A stretch of 64,000 nt of DNA, taken from NCBI GenBank assembly GCA_030765045.1, contig CM060962.1, positions 213,442,531 through 213,506,530 of the forward strand, written 5' to 3'. Of the stretch, positions 1 to 10,129 are shown piece by piece. Within the stretch, counting starts at the first letter, position 1, and every line of letters starts with the position of its first letter. Made by a program: the position numbers and the translations under genes. This DNA is from Tenodera sinensis. Its lineage: Eukaryota; Arthropoda; Insecta; Mantodea; Mantidae. The notes beneath the pieces were generated by a model. That model searched no databases. It worked only from the letters and a program-made list of their open reading frames with translations, and was not told where the DNA came from.

Positions 1-505
1 CTTTAGCGAAATGCAACAACGTTGTTCATTTTTTTATATGTTAATCGTGCAAAGAGAACGGAATCTCAAAGGTCAAAAAGATATGACTGTCACACAAAGC
101 CTGGTGTATTCTAATATCTCCCTTGCACCTACAAGGAAATAAGCAATAAGATAATTTGTACGAATGTTTATCTTAACTAAAATGGAAGTATAGAAATAAG
201 AGTTTGTTAGAATGGTTACTACAAGAGTAGAGAAAGTCATGTGAGTGCAACACATCAGATTTTTTTATATGTTAAGTGTGTAAAGAGAACGGGATCTCAA
301 AGCTGTAAAATATTTCACTATCGCTCAAAGTCTACTGTATTCTGATATTCCCCTTGCACCTTCAGTGAAATAAGCAATAAGATAATTTCTGCGAATGTTT
401 ATCTCCAGTAACACGAAGAAGATACAGGAATACGAGTTTGTAAGAATGATTAGTACAAGAGTAGAGAAAGCCATGGAAGTGCAACACATCAGATTTTTAT
501 TTATA
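1..505 (-). mobile_element. Family A copies, tandem partial pair, reverse orientation
   Basis: Two consecutive reverse-oriented copies of the family A left body. Both contain the sequence TATATG..AAAGAGAACGG followed by the end motif GTAGAGAAAG and GTGCAACACATCAGATTT. The first runs to about 258 and the second to about 505, with a period of about 231 bp. The same block is found forward at 45828-46090, where it is about 90% alike by eye. A 60-codon open frame in the first copy (complement 73-255) is matched by one at 45835-46017, but it is a by-product of the repeat, not a gene. The outer part of the first copy is cut by the window edge. Confidence 0.8.
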
Positions 506-663
506 TATTCCTCCTTGCCTCCGGTATATTACAAACTCCTTGGATGATACGCTACAGTCTGTTGTCTTATTTTTTGTTCAAAATCCATAGAAACCAATTA
601 AATAACTAGACATTTAAATTTCTGACAGTCATTAAAATTTGCAGTGTATAGTTTTATGAAATC

Positions 664-1095
664 ATGGCACCAAAAAGAAGTAGCCGAAACCAAAGGCAAA
701 ATAACAAAAACAGAGTGCCTCGACGGTCGATAAAAAAGCGAAAAGACCCTGTACAATTGGCAAGGAGGCTCAAGATTATACAGGAGCTCAACACACAAAG
801 TTCACATTCGTCGATATTGGTGCTTTACCCACCTCCTGGATACCGTAGAGGCTTTGTAAGAAGAATTCCAAATACAGATCCTAAGCACCGAAAACGCAGG
901 GCACAAGCTTCAACGGAACAAACACCTGGTCCTTCATTAGTTCGTGATAGAAGGAAGCAAACTCCCGGACCGTCATGGAGGTCACATACGGATCAACATT
1001 GTCTTTACTGCGGAAAAGTTCATCCACTTGAAAGAACTAGAAATAGAACTCACAAAATATGGTGTAGTAGAGATGCTGATTATATGTTGGACTAG
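664..1095 (+). CDS. Unassigned basic ORF, 143 codons, Cys/His tail
   Basis: I do not recognise this product. The ATG lies in a reasonable context (ATCATGG). The N-terminal 50 residues are strongly basic (many K/R/N/Q). The middle has a PPPGYRRG stretch and two TPGPS motifs about 16 residues apart. The C-terminus has a possible metal-binding pattern C-x2-C-x3-H-x9-H-x3-C within the last 30 residues. It is one of the few longer frames here not made of simple repeat. A basic leader with a terminal Cys/His motif would suit a nucleic-acid-binding protein or a retroelement gag-like fragment, but this is inference. No promoter, splice site or poly(A) signal is convincing, so it may be a chance frame or transposon relic. 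Confidence 0.3.
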   Translation: MAPKRSSRNQRQNNKNRVPRRSIKKRKDPVQLARRLKIIQELNTQSSHSSILVLYPPPGYRRGFVRRIPNTDPKHRKRRAQASTEQTPGPSLVRDRRKQTPGPSWRSHTDQHCLYCGKVHPLERTRNRTHKIWCSRDADYMLD

Positions 1096-1099
1096 CTTC

Positions 1100-2570
1100 C
1101 GGCCTATAAGAATAAAATTTCAGTTTGAAACATCTAACAAAATTTGAAGACTACCCCCAAAAGAATGGTTGGCACATCTAATACGGCGGGTACGGAGGAC
1201 CGAATCAGGTACAGCTACAAAAATGTGTTTTGTAAGATATGAGATAGTATATTTTATTTACAATTAAAAGTTAACAAGTTTTAAACTTAAGAATTAGGTC
1301 AGAGTAATCTTCCTAGAAATATTAAAATAATAGCTCTGCCATGTTGCTTTATTAATAGCGATTGCATGAATTTTGAATGTTGGAAGATTTATTATTAATA
1401 CTTCACAAGCTAACTTTTCAGTCTCGTATATATCGATCAAAGTAATACATGAAACATACTTATGTTAGCCGGTACAGGGTAGATGTATAATAATATGGAG
1501 TAAATAAGGAGTGGTTTAAATACAAGATGTTCCCACCACAGAGATTAACTTAGGCTAATGGGGAAAAGGAAAAACAAAAGATATATCTAACCTAACCTCC
1601 CGTGAATCAGAAACCTAAACCTATATAAACACTCAATCTTGAGCAATGCTTTTGATGTAGAAACTACTTTTTAATTAAACTAAGCTTATATAAAAAAACT
1701 AAATCGGACCTAACGTCCTTTGAACCAGGAACCTAATGTAAATAATCATAGCATAGTTAAGGAACGCACGCACGCGAGCGTAGCAATGTACTATTTTCAG
1801 ATGTTGGCCACACTTCCATGTGTTGGGAGCATTGCGGAATAATGTATATGCTTAAATATTGCAAGTGATTGGCATATATCCTTGTTTTTAAAAACAGATT
1901 TCGTAGGTATGAATGTTAAGCTAGACAAACAGATAAAGTGTTTTACGTAACGATTATTGTTAAAGGTTATGTCAATAAAGGAGTTATACTCCAAGAGTCC
2001 ATTTGCAGGGAGACATACTTATGTCCGTTTGTTCATTTTTATTGTCATCCTCACTTTAGAACTTTGGTACCCGTCTTCAAAGACAAAGGCAGCAATAGTT
2101 CAGAATCGGTATTTCATGTGACTTTATTTATCAGTTCTCTTTTGTTGTGGCTGATCTAAGATATTATAGCCAGCATAACGGTATATTAAGGATCGATTAT
2201 TACTTACTAACATACATAATCAAGGAAATATTAGAAATGCGCGAAGTAAAACTCACTCCTAAAATTTAGACAAAACTTCCATACTTAATATATGTGCATA
2301 AAATAATTTTGGCTGCTATTTACTTTAGTATCTTGTGATCGATTAAAACATGTTTAATATATACTAATAACATCATAATGGTGTTTTGTGATGTCATGTT
2401 TGGGGCAAAAGTCTTCAATGATGAAGGTGAGACAGGGGATCACTATAACATAGCCCCATTTCATTTCAAATCATTCACCATGCCTGACCATATCAGCCCC
2501 TCCGATGTGCCGCAAATCCGTCGCGCAGGGGTTTTGTTAAATGGCAGTGAAGCTATTGACATGAGGCTAT
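1100..2570. other. AT-rich non-coding stretch, nothing assigned
   Basis: No coding, RNA or mobile-element structure recognised. Two short related blocks at about 1580-1640 and 1700-1745 share an ACCTAACST..GTGAAYCAG..AACCTAA pattern reminiscent of a degenerate tRNA-like B box, too decayed to call. An open frame at 2378-2572 (64 codons) has no recognised motif. Confidence 0.4.
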
Positions 2571-2574
2571 GACT

Positions 2575-2720
2575 TTTTAGCACACTGAGAAACCATCGGT
2601 GAAGGCCGGGTTTGAACCCGCGACTTTGGGAACAGTACCCCAGCGACTAACCAACATGTTGCATATTTGGCGACGTGCGGAGTCTAGCCCTGGGAACGTA
2701 CGTATAATGAAAATACAAAC
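2575..2720 (-). repeat. tRNA-derived SINE fragment, family 5, reverse
   Basis: The complement carries a B-box-like GGGTTCAAACCCGG (seen on + as CCGGGTTTGAACCC at 2608-2621). It is bounded on the left by a TTTTAGCACACTGAGAAACC tail. A second copy at 39908-40010 has the same left tail (AAAGCACACTTAAAAACCATC), the same B box and the same downstream CGACTAACCAA. Two copies with RNA polymerase III box structure indicate a SINE, not a functional tRNA, because no cloverleaf closes. Confidence 0.6.
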
Positions 2721-3095
2721 AGAATCTCCAGCCCTTATAAACAACTCGTTTCTAAAGAGCCGGTGTCCGCCAAGAGGAACTGTTTCGCATCTAATCTTCA
2801 ACAATCGAACAGACGCCAAGGAATCTCCCACACAGACAAGGAACTGCGGGGGCGCTATGTTAAGGAAATCTGTCAGCAGCGAAAACCACAACAAGAAGCG
2901 CGCGCATTTCCATTTGTAAGTGCAGCAAGACACTGTGATTGTTATGAGAGTGTAATTGGGACATAAATTGAAGAAAGGTGACGGCAATGACGTGTCTCTC
3001 AATGTAAAGACCCCGCCCTTCCTTTTTTCTCTCGTCTGCTTCAAACAGCAAGTTACCAACGTGGTAATAGGCCCTTTCCTTCTTTAGAGCGCCGT

Positions 3096-3097
<2 letters not shown>

Positions 3098-3170
<73 letters not shown>

Positions 3171-4497
3171 TCACTCACTCACTCACTCACTCACACACAC
3201 ACAAACACACACACTCACTCACACACACACAAACACACACATACACACACACTCACTCACTCACTCACACACACACTCACTCACTCACTCACTCACACAC
3301 ACACTCACACACACACACTCACTCACTCACTCACACACACACACTCACTCACTCACTCACACACACACTCACTCACACACTCACACACACACTCACTCAC
3401 ACACACTCACTCACTCACTCACACACACTCACAAACACACACACGCACACACTCAGTCACACACACACTCACTCATTAACACACACGCACACTCTCACTC
3501 ACACACACACTCACTCACTCACACACACGCACAAACACACACAAGCACACACTCAGTCACACACATACACACTCACTCATTAACACACACACGCACACTC
3601 TCACTCACACACACACTCACTCACTCACACACGCACAAACACACACACACACTCACTCACTCATACACACGCACAAACACACACGCACACACTCAGTCAC
3701 ACACATACACACTCAATCACACACACGCACACACTCACTCACACACGCACTCACTCACACACACACACTCACTCACACACACGGACAAACACACACTCAC
3801 TCACACACACACGCACAAACACACACGCACAAACACACACGCACACACTCAGTCACACACATACACACTCACTCAATCACACACATGCACACACACACAC
3901 GCACACACTCAGTCACACACATACACACTCACTCACTAACACACACACGCACAAACATACACACACACTCACTCACTCACTCACACACACACACTCACTC
4001 ACACACACGCACAAACACACACGCACACACTCACTCACACACTCACTCAGTCACACACACACTCACACACTCACTCACACACACTCACTCACACACACAC
4101 TCACACACACACTCACTCAATCACACACACACGCACAAACATACACACACGCACACACTCACTCACTCACATACACACTCACTCACTCACACACACACAC
4201 TCACTCACTCTCTCACACACACAAACATACACACACGCACACACTCACTCACTCACACACACACGCACTCACTCACTCACTCACTCACTCACACGCACAC
4301 ACTCACTCACTCACTCACTCACACACACACTCACTCTCTCACACACACACACTCACTCACTCACACACACACTCACTCACTCACTCACTCACACACACGC
4401 ACAAACATACACACACGCACACACTCACTCACACACACACTCACTCACTCACACACACACACACTCACTCACTCACTCTCACACACACACACATCAC
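3098..4497 (+). repeat. 1.4-kb composite CA / CACT / GCAC microsatellite array
   Basis: The region is built almost only from (CA)n, (CACT)n and ACACACGCAC units. It starts as pure CA (3098-3164) and then alternates CA and TCAC blocks. A longer unit, GCACACACTCAGTCACACAC followed by ATACACACTCACTCA, recurs at about 3543, 3690, 3840 and 3900. This shows higher-order duplication rather than simple slippage. The open frame translating as THTHSLTH (3885-4850) is an artefact of the period-4 and period-2 units being read in frame. Confidence 0.95.
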
Positions 4498-5130
4498 AAA
4501 CATACACTCACATGCACCCATACGCACACATACGCACTCACACGCACACACACTTGGTTTCACACGCGCATACACACAAACGCGCGCACTCTGCCCCCCC
4601 CCCCTCTCTCTCCCTCTTTCTCTCTCTCCATTCCCTTCCCTCTTTCTCTCTCTTGGATAGTGTGATACATTTTTCTGTCCACCGTCTGCGTAGTCTGACA
4701 CTCTTTGAAAACTCAGACGTGCTACATTCGCATGACTTCCTCTACCTGTTGTTCACAAACCACACAATTTTTCCAAAAGCTGTTTCTTTTACGTGCTTCA
4801 TGCTCAAGACAAACACTTACAGAAGAGCTTTCTTAGACAGCTGGAATTAAAACTATAACTTTAAACACAACATTCAGGAATTAAAAGTTGTACTTTATCG
4901 CAATAGTGCCCTTCCATTGTTACCAACTGTTACCAACTTTGGTTTCATGCCAATCACGTGGCAGCTAACCTTTCTTTATACTTGCACACGTTTAATAAGT
5001 CGACCTGGTTTGGTTCACTTTTACATTTCATTATGTAGTTTTATTTAATTAATGTTTAATGGCGGTCGCACTTTCTGTTCACAACTCCAATTGTCATACA
5101 GTTAAACTCAAATCAGCAGCTAACCTGTAC
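4498..5130. other. Array flank and AT-rich spacer
   Basis: After the array comes a C run (4593-4604) and TC-rich sequence to about 4653, then AT-rich unique DNA. No gene, RNA or element end is recognised. Confidence 0.5.
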
Positions 5131-5131
5131 C

Positions 5132-5665
5132 TTGTGTTGGCACCCTTATACTGTTTTGAACAGAATCGTTATTTCTTTGTCCGGGAATCGGATAAGCCAT
5201 AAAATTACAGTAGATACGAATATAAATGAAATTGAATTCCAAGAGTGGGACGAAATTCTGGAAGCTGCCGATGAGGTAACACTTGAATGTATGCAAGAAA
5301 GATCTAGAAAACAGTATGATATAGTGATCGCTTTATTGTCTGCTGTAAGGCAAGCAGTGTTAGCGAGTCAACAAGACATCAAAACATCTACAATTTCAGT
5401 GTACACGTCTATTGATCTCGCTCTAGGGGCCATTTCTCTTAGTAGCACACACCTATCTATGGTCCTGGAATCAGATAGTAGGGTAAAGGTGGGGCAAACT
5501 GACAAGCTAAGGACATTTTTCAACATGAAGGCCATGCTAATTATTGCAGACCGAAAACTGTTTTTAACAGAAGTATTGAACATTCATTTAAACAAATTTA
5601 AAATTGATTCTTCTGAAATAACATACAAGAAAAGAAAAAAAATCCAATGTGTTGCACTCACATGA
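5132..5665 (+). CDS. Unassigned open frame, 177 codons, ended by a transposon
   Basis: I do not recognise it. The frame is open from TTG at 5132, and the first in-frame ATG is at 5291. The central part is of mixed, protein-like composition with amphipathic stretches (EIEFQEWDEILEAADE, then IALLSAVRQAVLASQQD), unlike the microsatellite frames nearby. A possible splice acceptor (TTTTGAACAG) ends at about 5162, so it could be an exon. The last residues (IQCVALT and the stop) come from the left end of the family A copy at 5643. If this was ever a gene, its end was replaced by that insertion. It could equally be a relic of an older mobile element. No function is proposed. Confidence 0.3.
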   Translation: MCWHPYTVLNRIVISLSGNRISHKITVDTNINEIEFQEWDEILEAADEVTLECMQERSRKQYDIVIALLSAVRQAVLASQQDIKTSTISVYTSIDLALGAISLSSTHLSMVLESDSRVKVGQTDKLRTFFNMKAMLIIADRKLFLTEVLNIHLNKFKIDSSEITYKKRKKIQCVALT

Positions 5666-6324
5666 CTTTCTCTTCTCGTGTACTAACTATTCTTGCAGAC
5701 CCTTATTCCTTTATCTTCTTCATATTAGTCTAGATAAACATTTGCAGAAATTATCTTGCTGCTGACTTTCTTATAGATGCTACAGGAATATGGGAATAGA
5801 GTAGGCTTTGAGTGATAATCAAATCTTTTAAAGCTTTTCGCTATATGAAGGCTTTGAAATACCCTTCTCTTTGCACAGCCAAGAGACGAAAAGTGAATAA
5901 CGACCTTTCCATTTCAGAACAGTTTTAAGTATTGCAAAACACAAATAACAAGGAATATTCTGAAATGGTTAACTTCACAAATTGCATTTGGGCATATATT
6001 GTGTGTTTTAACGAGATTTAAACTTTTGGTATAGTAACATTTGGTATTTCTTACCGTTTACCATATATGCAAAAGCCATCAAGGGTAAACAGGACTACAT
6101 GGACTATAGCTAGAAAATTCAAAATATACATTTCGTTTACCATAAAAATATCTTAAACATATGGCATTTTAATCAAAATCGTTACAGAAATTTTTTAAAA
6201 AATCAAAATTTTCGAAACATTTTCCATATAAAGGTAGGTATTTTAGGGTAAAGGAATTCTCTTCTAAATCCTTGTGTCGCATCCTTGAAAGATATTAAAC
6301 TTAAATACCAGCTTTGTGTTCTAA

Positions 6325-7565
6325 AAGCCTTGCTTTCCTCCAATCTGAAAACAACTGAACTGAACTAGAACTTACGAGTTTTCAGTTGAGGGTCACGTGA
6401 TCATGAATGGATGCATTATTTGTTATGAAAATGCTTTCCTCTGGCCCAGAACTGAACTGAACTGAGAACTGAATACGTTTGTCACTAGATTTTTCTGTTC
6501 AACACCAGAAATCTAGGAGCCGAAAATTAAGTTGGCAGTCGTTTTTTCAGTTCAGTTCAGTTCAGTTTAGTTGAACTTGAGCGATTTGAATAGGTGTTCT
6601 GTGATCAGAAGTGAGGTTAAAATAGCGATATCATTTTCTTTACTTGCAAGTTTGGGCAAAATGAGTGAAAAGCGTTAAGTTCTCATACCTGGAAGAGGAA
6701 GGTGTTCGACAGAATGAACTTCTATACAATCTGCAGCATGCAGAGTATAGAAGTAGTGAGAAAAAACAGAGGCTGTGGAAGGAACTGGCAGAGGATTTAG
6801 GAAAAACAAAAAAAGTATTTTTAGTACTTATATTTTTATGTATTCAATTCATTTTATTCACCATGTGCTCTCAATACAGAAATATCAGCTTTGCAAATCA
6901 AGTAATATAATAATACATAATGAATCGACATAGATTCATGCAATATTGACATGAAGAACATGTACGAGTACATATTTATGTAACATTAGGTAAAATATTA
7001 TTACATTATTTTCATAGTCACTGTTTAAGCTATTTGTCCACTAAAGGTCAAGGCAAGGTACAAATATGTAAAAAAAAGGTCATTATGTTCAAATATGTAA
7101 AATATGTAACAATGGCATGTCATATTATAGCTACATTCTAATTGATGGACATTTATCCTTTTTAGTTATGTATAAGCAAAGGGAAGGAGTATGTATTTAC
7201 ATAAAAATCCTAGCTCTATTTAATAAGAAATGTATCTTGTCCTTCAGGTGCGTCATAACCTAAATCTCGTAGGCACCGTCTGAACTACGATTTGCAAACA
7301 TGGGATGTACCTCAGAGCGTTTTTCACAACTTTGCTCATTATTAGTATTATCAGTTAGTCCATCATCCAGAATAAATATCAAAGTATTCAACTCCTACTC
7401 ACTTTCTTCACTGTCATGCAGCTTTCTCACCCACATTCCAGCCATTATACTCAATGGTATGGTGTTTTCAGTTCAGTTCAGTTTTCTAGGAAAGCATAAA
7501 TAAAATGCAGTTTTCAGTTTAAGTTCTGGTTCAGTTCAGTTTTCAGATTGGAGAAAAGCAAGCCT
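6325..7565 (+). mobile_element. Non-autonomous PIF/Harbinger-type transposon, 1.24 kb
   Basis: The terminal inverted repeats are about 45 bp. The left end starts AGCCTTGCTTTCCTCCAATC at 6326, and the complement of the right end starts AGGCTTGCTTTTCTCCAATC at 7565. The pairing continues through CTGAAAACTGAACTGAAC with a 3-nt indel. The element is flanked by TAA at 6322-6324 and 7566-7568, a 3-bp duplication of the TWA type expected for PIF/Harbinger. Inside are subterminal TTCAG/CTGAA repeats (about 6455, 6548, 7470, 7530) and a MADF-domain fragment. No DDE nuclease is seen, so it would depend on a partner for mobility. Confidence 0.85.
6661..6814 (+). pseudogene. MADF (Myb/SANT-like) DNA-binding fragment of Harbinger
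   Basis: An ATG at 6661 opens MSEKR and then meets a stop at 6676. The neighbouring frame continues with VKFSYLEEEGVRQNELLYN and then YRSSEKKQRLWKELAEDLG. This matches the MADF layout: a hydrophobic helix, a R-x-x-x-L-(W/Y) turn, a Y(R/K) helix and a W-x-x-(I/L)A-x-x-(L)G helix. A single frameshift after residue 5 links the two. The match ends at a possible donor (AAA|GTATTT, 6815). PIF/Harbinger elements are known to carry a second gene for a Myb/MADF DNA-binding protein, which agrees with the host element. It is broken and only about 50 codons long. Confidence 0.75.
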
Positions 7566-7799
7566 TAACGGACTTTTCGCTTTTGAGTTATGCTGTTCAC
7601 AGACAGACACACAGACACAAACCTACAAACACGCGCGCGCGCTCGCGGACCTTAATCCAGAAATACTTTTCTTGGATTCATGGGGTTCCAAAACATGAAT
7701 TTTCGGTGACATCTCGACATCGAAATTTTGGGTCGAATACTATGTGTAGTAGAGAAAGTATGAACAATCAGCTGAAGCATATTACTATGTCCGTTTCCC

Positions 7800-8250
7800 C
7801 TGTCGGTCTCCCCACACTTTACATGTTACCAGTTCACAGAATTGAGGCACTGCATCCATTTCTGCCCTTCCTTGTGTTATTGTTGGCATTCCTTGCAGAT
7901 ATTCTCTCTCTCTCATTGAGAAACTTCTAACTTTCCGGGCTTTTGTTGCTGTGGCCCTTCCTTTTCAGCGCGGGCAGTTTTCGTAGACTTTAGATAATTT
8001 TTCAATTTTGGTTTGTTATAAAATCACATATTTTGTATTTCCTTTTCATCCATGGTCTAGTTTTAATATCCAGACAAGTTGTTGGAGGAGGGCTTAGCTG
8101 TTCGAAGCTTGTAGAGATTGTATAACCTTGAGCTTGACCTTTTCTTGGGTTCCCATTATTTGGGATTACCTCCTGAAGATGCTCCAAGCGAGCTTATTTA
8201 GATATTCAAGAACCTCATTGTCAACACCAGGTCCTGTATTTGCACCTGAA
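7800..8250 (-). pseudogene. Decayed transposase tail with PHD-like zinc finger
   Basis: The complement of about 7805-7905 reads NICKECQQ, a stop, then HKEGQKWMQCLNSVNW, another stop, then HVKCGE. The pattern C-x2-C..W-x-Q-C..W-x-H-x2-C is typical of the small C-terminal zinc fingers on pogo/Tigger-like transposases and related domesticated proteins in arthropods. Upstream on the same strand (8002-8250) are proline/lysine-rich frames (LSPPPTTCLDIKTRPWMKRK and GPGVDNEVLEYLNKLAWSIF) separated by a frameshift. The strand, order and decay fit a single dead C-terminal coding segment. The family name is inference; two stops and at least one frameshift exclude function. Confidence 0.4.
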
Positions 8251-8469
8251 AATAAACATGAAACCGAATTTAACTTCAATCAATATGGCGCAATTAATTG
8301 TTTGCACATGCTTCAATTTTATAAATTTTATAAGCATTGTATTGAATTAATTGCGAGACGAAAAGTGCGCTGTCCTTTTGCCCCACCCGTAAGCTTCGTC
8401 GCCGACATATGGGTCCCTGATTCACCATCTTCTTTCACCATAAAAGCCTTATGGCAACGGATGGAACCT

Positions 8470-8740
8470 TACAGTTCAGTATAGTGCAGTACAGTTCAAT
8501 TTTCTTAGCAAGCGTACATCTGCCCCATGCCCGTTTGTCCCATCCTTACCCTGTTCCTTTATTATTATTTTACAAAATTCAGGACTGTTTAAAATGTAGT
8601 GTATGCCACATATTATGTTGAAAGTGAGTTTATTTTGTTCTTAGGATTGTTACACTCCGTCTAATTGCAAAATAAAACCACATTTTTAACACTTGTGTCA
8701 TAGATAGCTATTATTATCTACATATGTCGTTGTATGGTAA
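8470..8740. repeat. Low-copy repeat fragment, partner at 40600-40870
   Basis: The block around 8455-8565 (AACGGATGGAACCTTACAGTTC, then GTCCCATCCTTACCCTGTTCC) resembles 40655-40865 (AACGAATGGAATCCTACAGTTC, then GCCCCACCCTTACCCTATATCC) in the same order. This points to a dispersed repeat of unknown class. The rest of the stretch is unassigned. Confidence 0.4.
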
Positions 8741-9005
8741 GGACAGTTGGCTTAAGCTATAGCACAATATTTAAAAGTAGGTTTCTACGTAACGGTTTTG
8801 AAAGTCCACTCTTTTTGCATGGCAACGAGTAAAAAAGGAATAGCAACTTAGCATTGAAGAAAGTACAGATAAGTACTTGGCAATTCAGACCAACAATAAA
8901 GAAGTCTCTGAGATGATCACTGACACAAAAACTTGATTTTGTATAAACTATGTGTCTTAAATAGATCTATATATTTGTGTGTAGTAAGGTTTTATCTATT
9001 CAAGG
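8740..9005 (+). mobile_element. Family A internal fragment, strongly diverged
   Basis: Recognisable by order: CTTAAGCTATAGCACAATATTT, GTTTTGAAAGTCCACTCTTTTTGCA, then GATCTATATATTTGTGTGTAGT and AAGGTTTTATCTATTC. This corresponds to the family A segment around the CTCTTTGCAC and GAGATCTACATTTTTTGTA blocks. Both termini are lost, and the right side is replaced by unrelated sequence and a SINE. Confidence 0.6.
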
Positions 9006-9164
9006 GCAAATCCTGCCAGGGGTTTCCTCCTTGATAAAGGCTCTTCCACGTTTTTCTTAGTCCTGACAACTGACAGATGCCAATGGCAGTAGAGTGAGTG
9101 CAGTGGGCTTCTCGAAAAGCGTATCTCTTCCTTTGAACATATAAATTGAAATACCAAGTTTGAC

Positions 9165-9585
9165 CGATTTAGATGGCTTCTTGGTAGCGAGCTACGTTTA
9201 GGTTCGATTCCCGTTGACCCCTACTATAACCATGAGTTTCGTAGTTTTTCCTACTCAATCCTTTCCACCATCTTCCTTTCATTCCGTTTACTTCTCATCT
9301 TTAAGGTGTGCTTCTAGGTTTTGTGGCGCATGGCTGTGCCGGAGAGAAGTCGCGGAAAGTACTTTCATTTGACACTAGACGGCTGCTTGTTGAGAGTTGT
9401 CCTTACCCCTCTTTAGGGAGCTCCAGCAACGGGACTAGTCTTCGAACATGGAAGTTTTAGAGATCCAGACGTTTGTGTGACCTGTATACCGACGGCCTGC
9501 AGACTCTTATGGTTCCTTCGCTTAATCCCTTTCCTGAGGGGTGGTAAATGTAATAGAGGTGTCCACCTACGTTGTATATGCCATA
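9165..9585 (+). repeat. tRNA-derived SINE, family 1
   Basis: The head has an A-box-like GATGGCTTCTTGGTAGCGAG and a B box GGTTCGATTCCC at about 9200. The body then follows the family 1 order: CTTCTCATC..AGGTGTGCTTCTAGGTTTTG, GCGCATGGCTGTGCCGGA, GACACTAGACGG, CTCCAGCAACGGGACTAGTC, GACCTGTATACC and GGTTCCTTCGCTTAATCCCTT. The same order is found at 19603-20090, 30325-30710 and, reversed, at 58140-58555. Confidence 0.8.
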
Positions 9586-9587
9586 AA

Positions 9588-9900
9588 AACCTCGCGGCAC
9601 AACAGCCCATCCAGGCCAAGGCCTACGCCCGATCGCTGCGTCCCCCACTTCTGCCCACACAGGGGCAATAAGTGGGGTGGAGTACTGGAAGTGGGACGTG
9701 GTCAGTGCCCCGGTTCCTCCCGGCCGGTTATGCGGTCTTCTCGACCGCTACCTTTCAATCAAGTAGCTCCTCAAATGACCCCTAAGGGACCCAACGAGGC
9801 TGAGTGCACCCCGTAAAGAAAACCCCCACGCCGGTACGGTGGCCAATCGAACCCGGGTGCCCCGCTTGGTAAGCAGCAGTGCTACCACCGTGGTAAGGAG
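9588..9900 (-). repeat. GC-rich tRNA-derived SINE, family 2, reverse
   Basis: The body CGGCACAACAGCCC, then GCGTCCCCCACTTCTGCCC, GGGACGTGGTCAGTGCCCCG, CTCCCGGCCGGTTATGCGG and GAGGCTGAGTGCACCCCGT recurs at 54765-54990 and 23185-23340 in this orientation and at 14795-15130 reversed. The right end (9836-9890) is a tRNA-like head read on the minus strand, with B box complement CAATCGAACCCGGG. Open frames translating as PGSSRPVMR come from this repeat in several copies and are not a gene. Confidence 0.8.
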
Positions 9901-10023
9901 ACGACTTGTATACCCTATATCTATAGCAAAATATCAAGTTTTGCATTTATCAGTTTTTCGTTTTTGAATAAATGAAATTATGTTTGGTTGAGACCGTGAT
10001 AAGCATCGGGCCTTACACTCGGA

Positions 10024-10025
<2 letters not shown>

Positions 10026-10066
<41 letters not shown>

Positions 10067-10076
10067 ATTATTATAG
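10026..10076 (+). repeat. (GAT)n microsatellite
   Basis: About 13 GAT units followed by ATT units, after TTACACTCGGATT. Short GAT tails often follow LINE or SINE 3' ends, so this may mark one, but no element is resolved to its left. Confidence 0.85.
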
Positions 10077-10129
10077 TTATGCAGTCTATTCAGCGAGAGG
10101 GAGGGAGAAACAAATCATTTTCCTTTCTT

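Larger units (their letters stand above)
5643..7760 (+). mobile_element. Family A full copy, split by a Harbinger-type insertion
   Basis: The forward copy begins with GTGTTGCACTCACATGACTT, runs through the family body to 6324, is interrupted by the element at 6325-7565, and resumes with ACGGACTTTTCGCTTTTGAG to end at AGTAGAGAAAGTA (7748-7760). The resumed part keeps the family order: ATGCTGTTCACAGACAGACA, a short CA/CG tract, GGATTCATGGGGTTCCAAAA, then CGACATCGAAATTTTGGGTCG. Removing the insert restores the family consensus across the join, which shows the copy was intact when hit. Confidence 0.9.

Noticed and set aside
3885..4850. 321-codon THTHSLTH open frame
   Set aside because: Microsatellite read-through; the non-repetitive tail shows no domain and no independent start.
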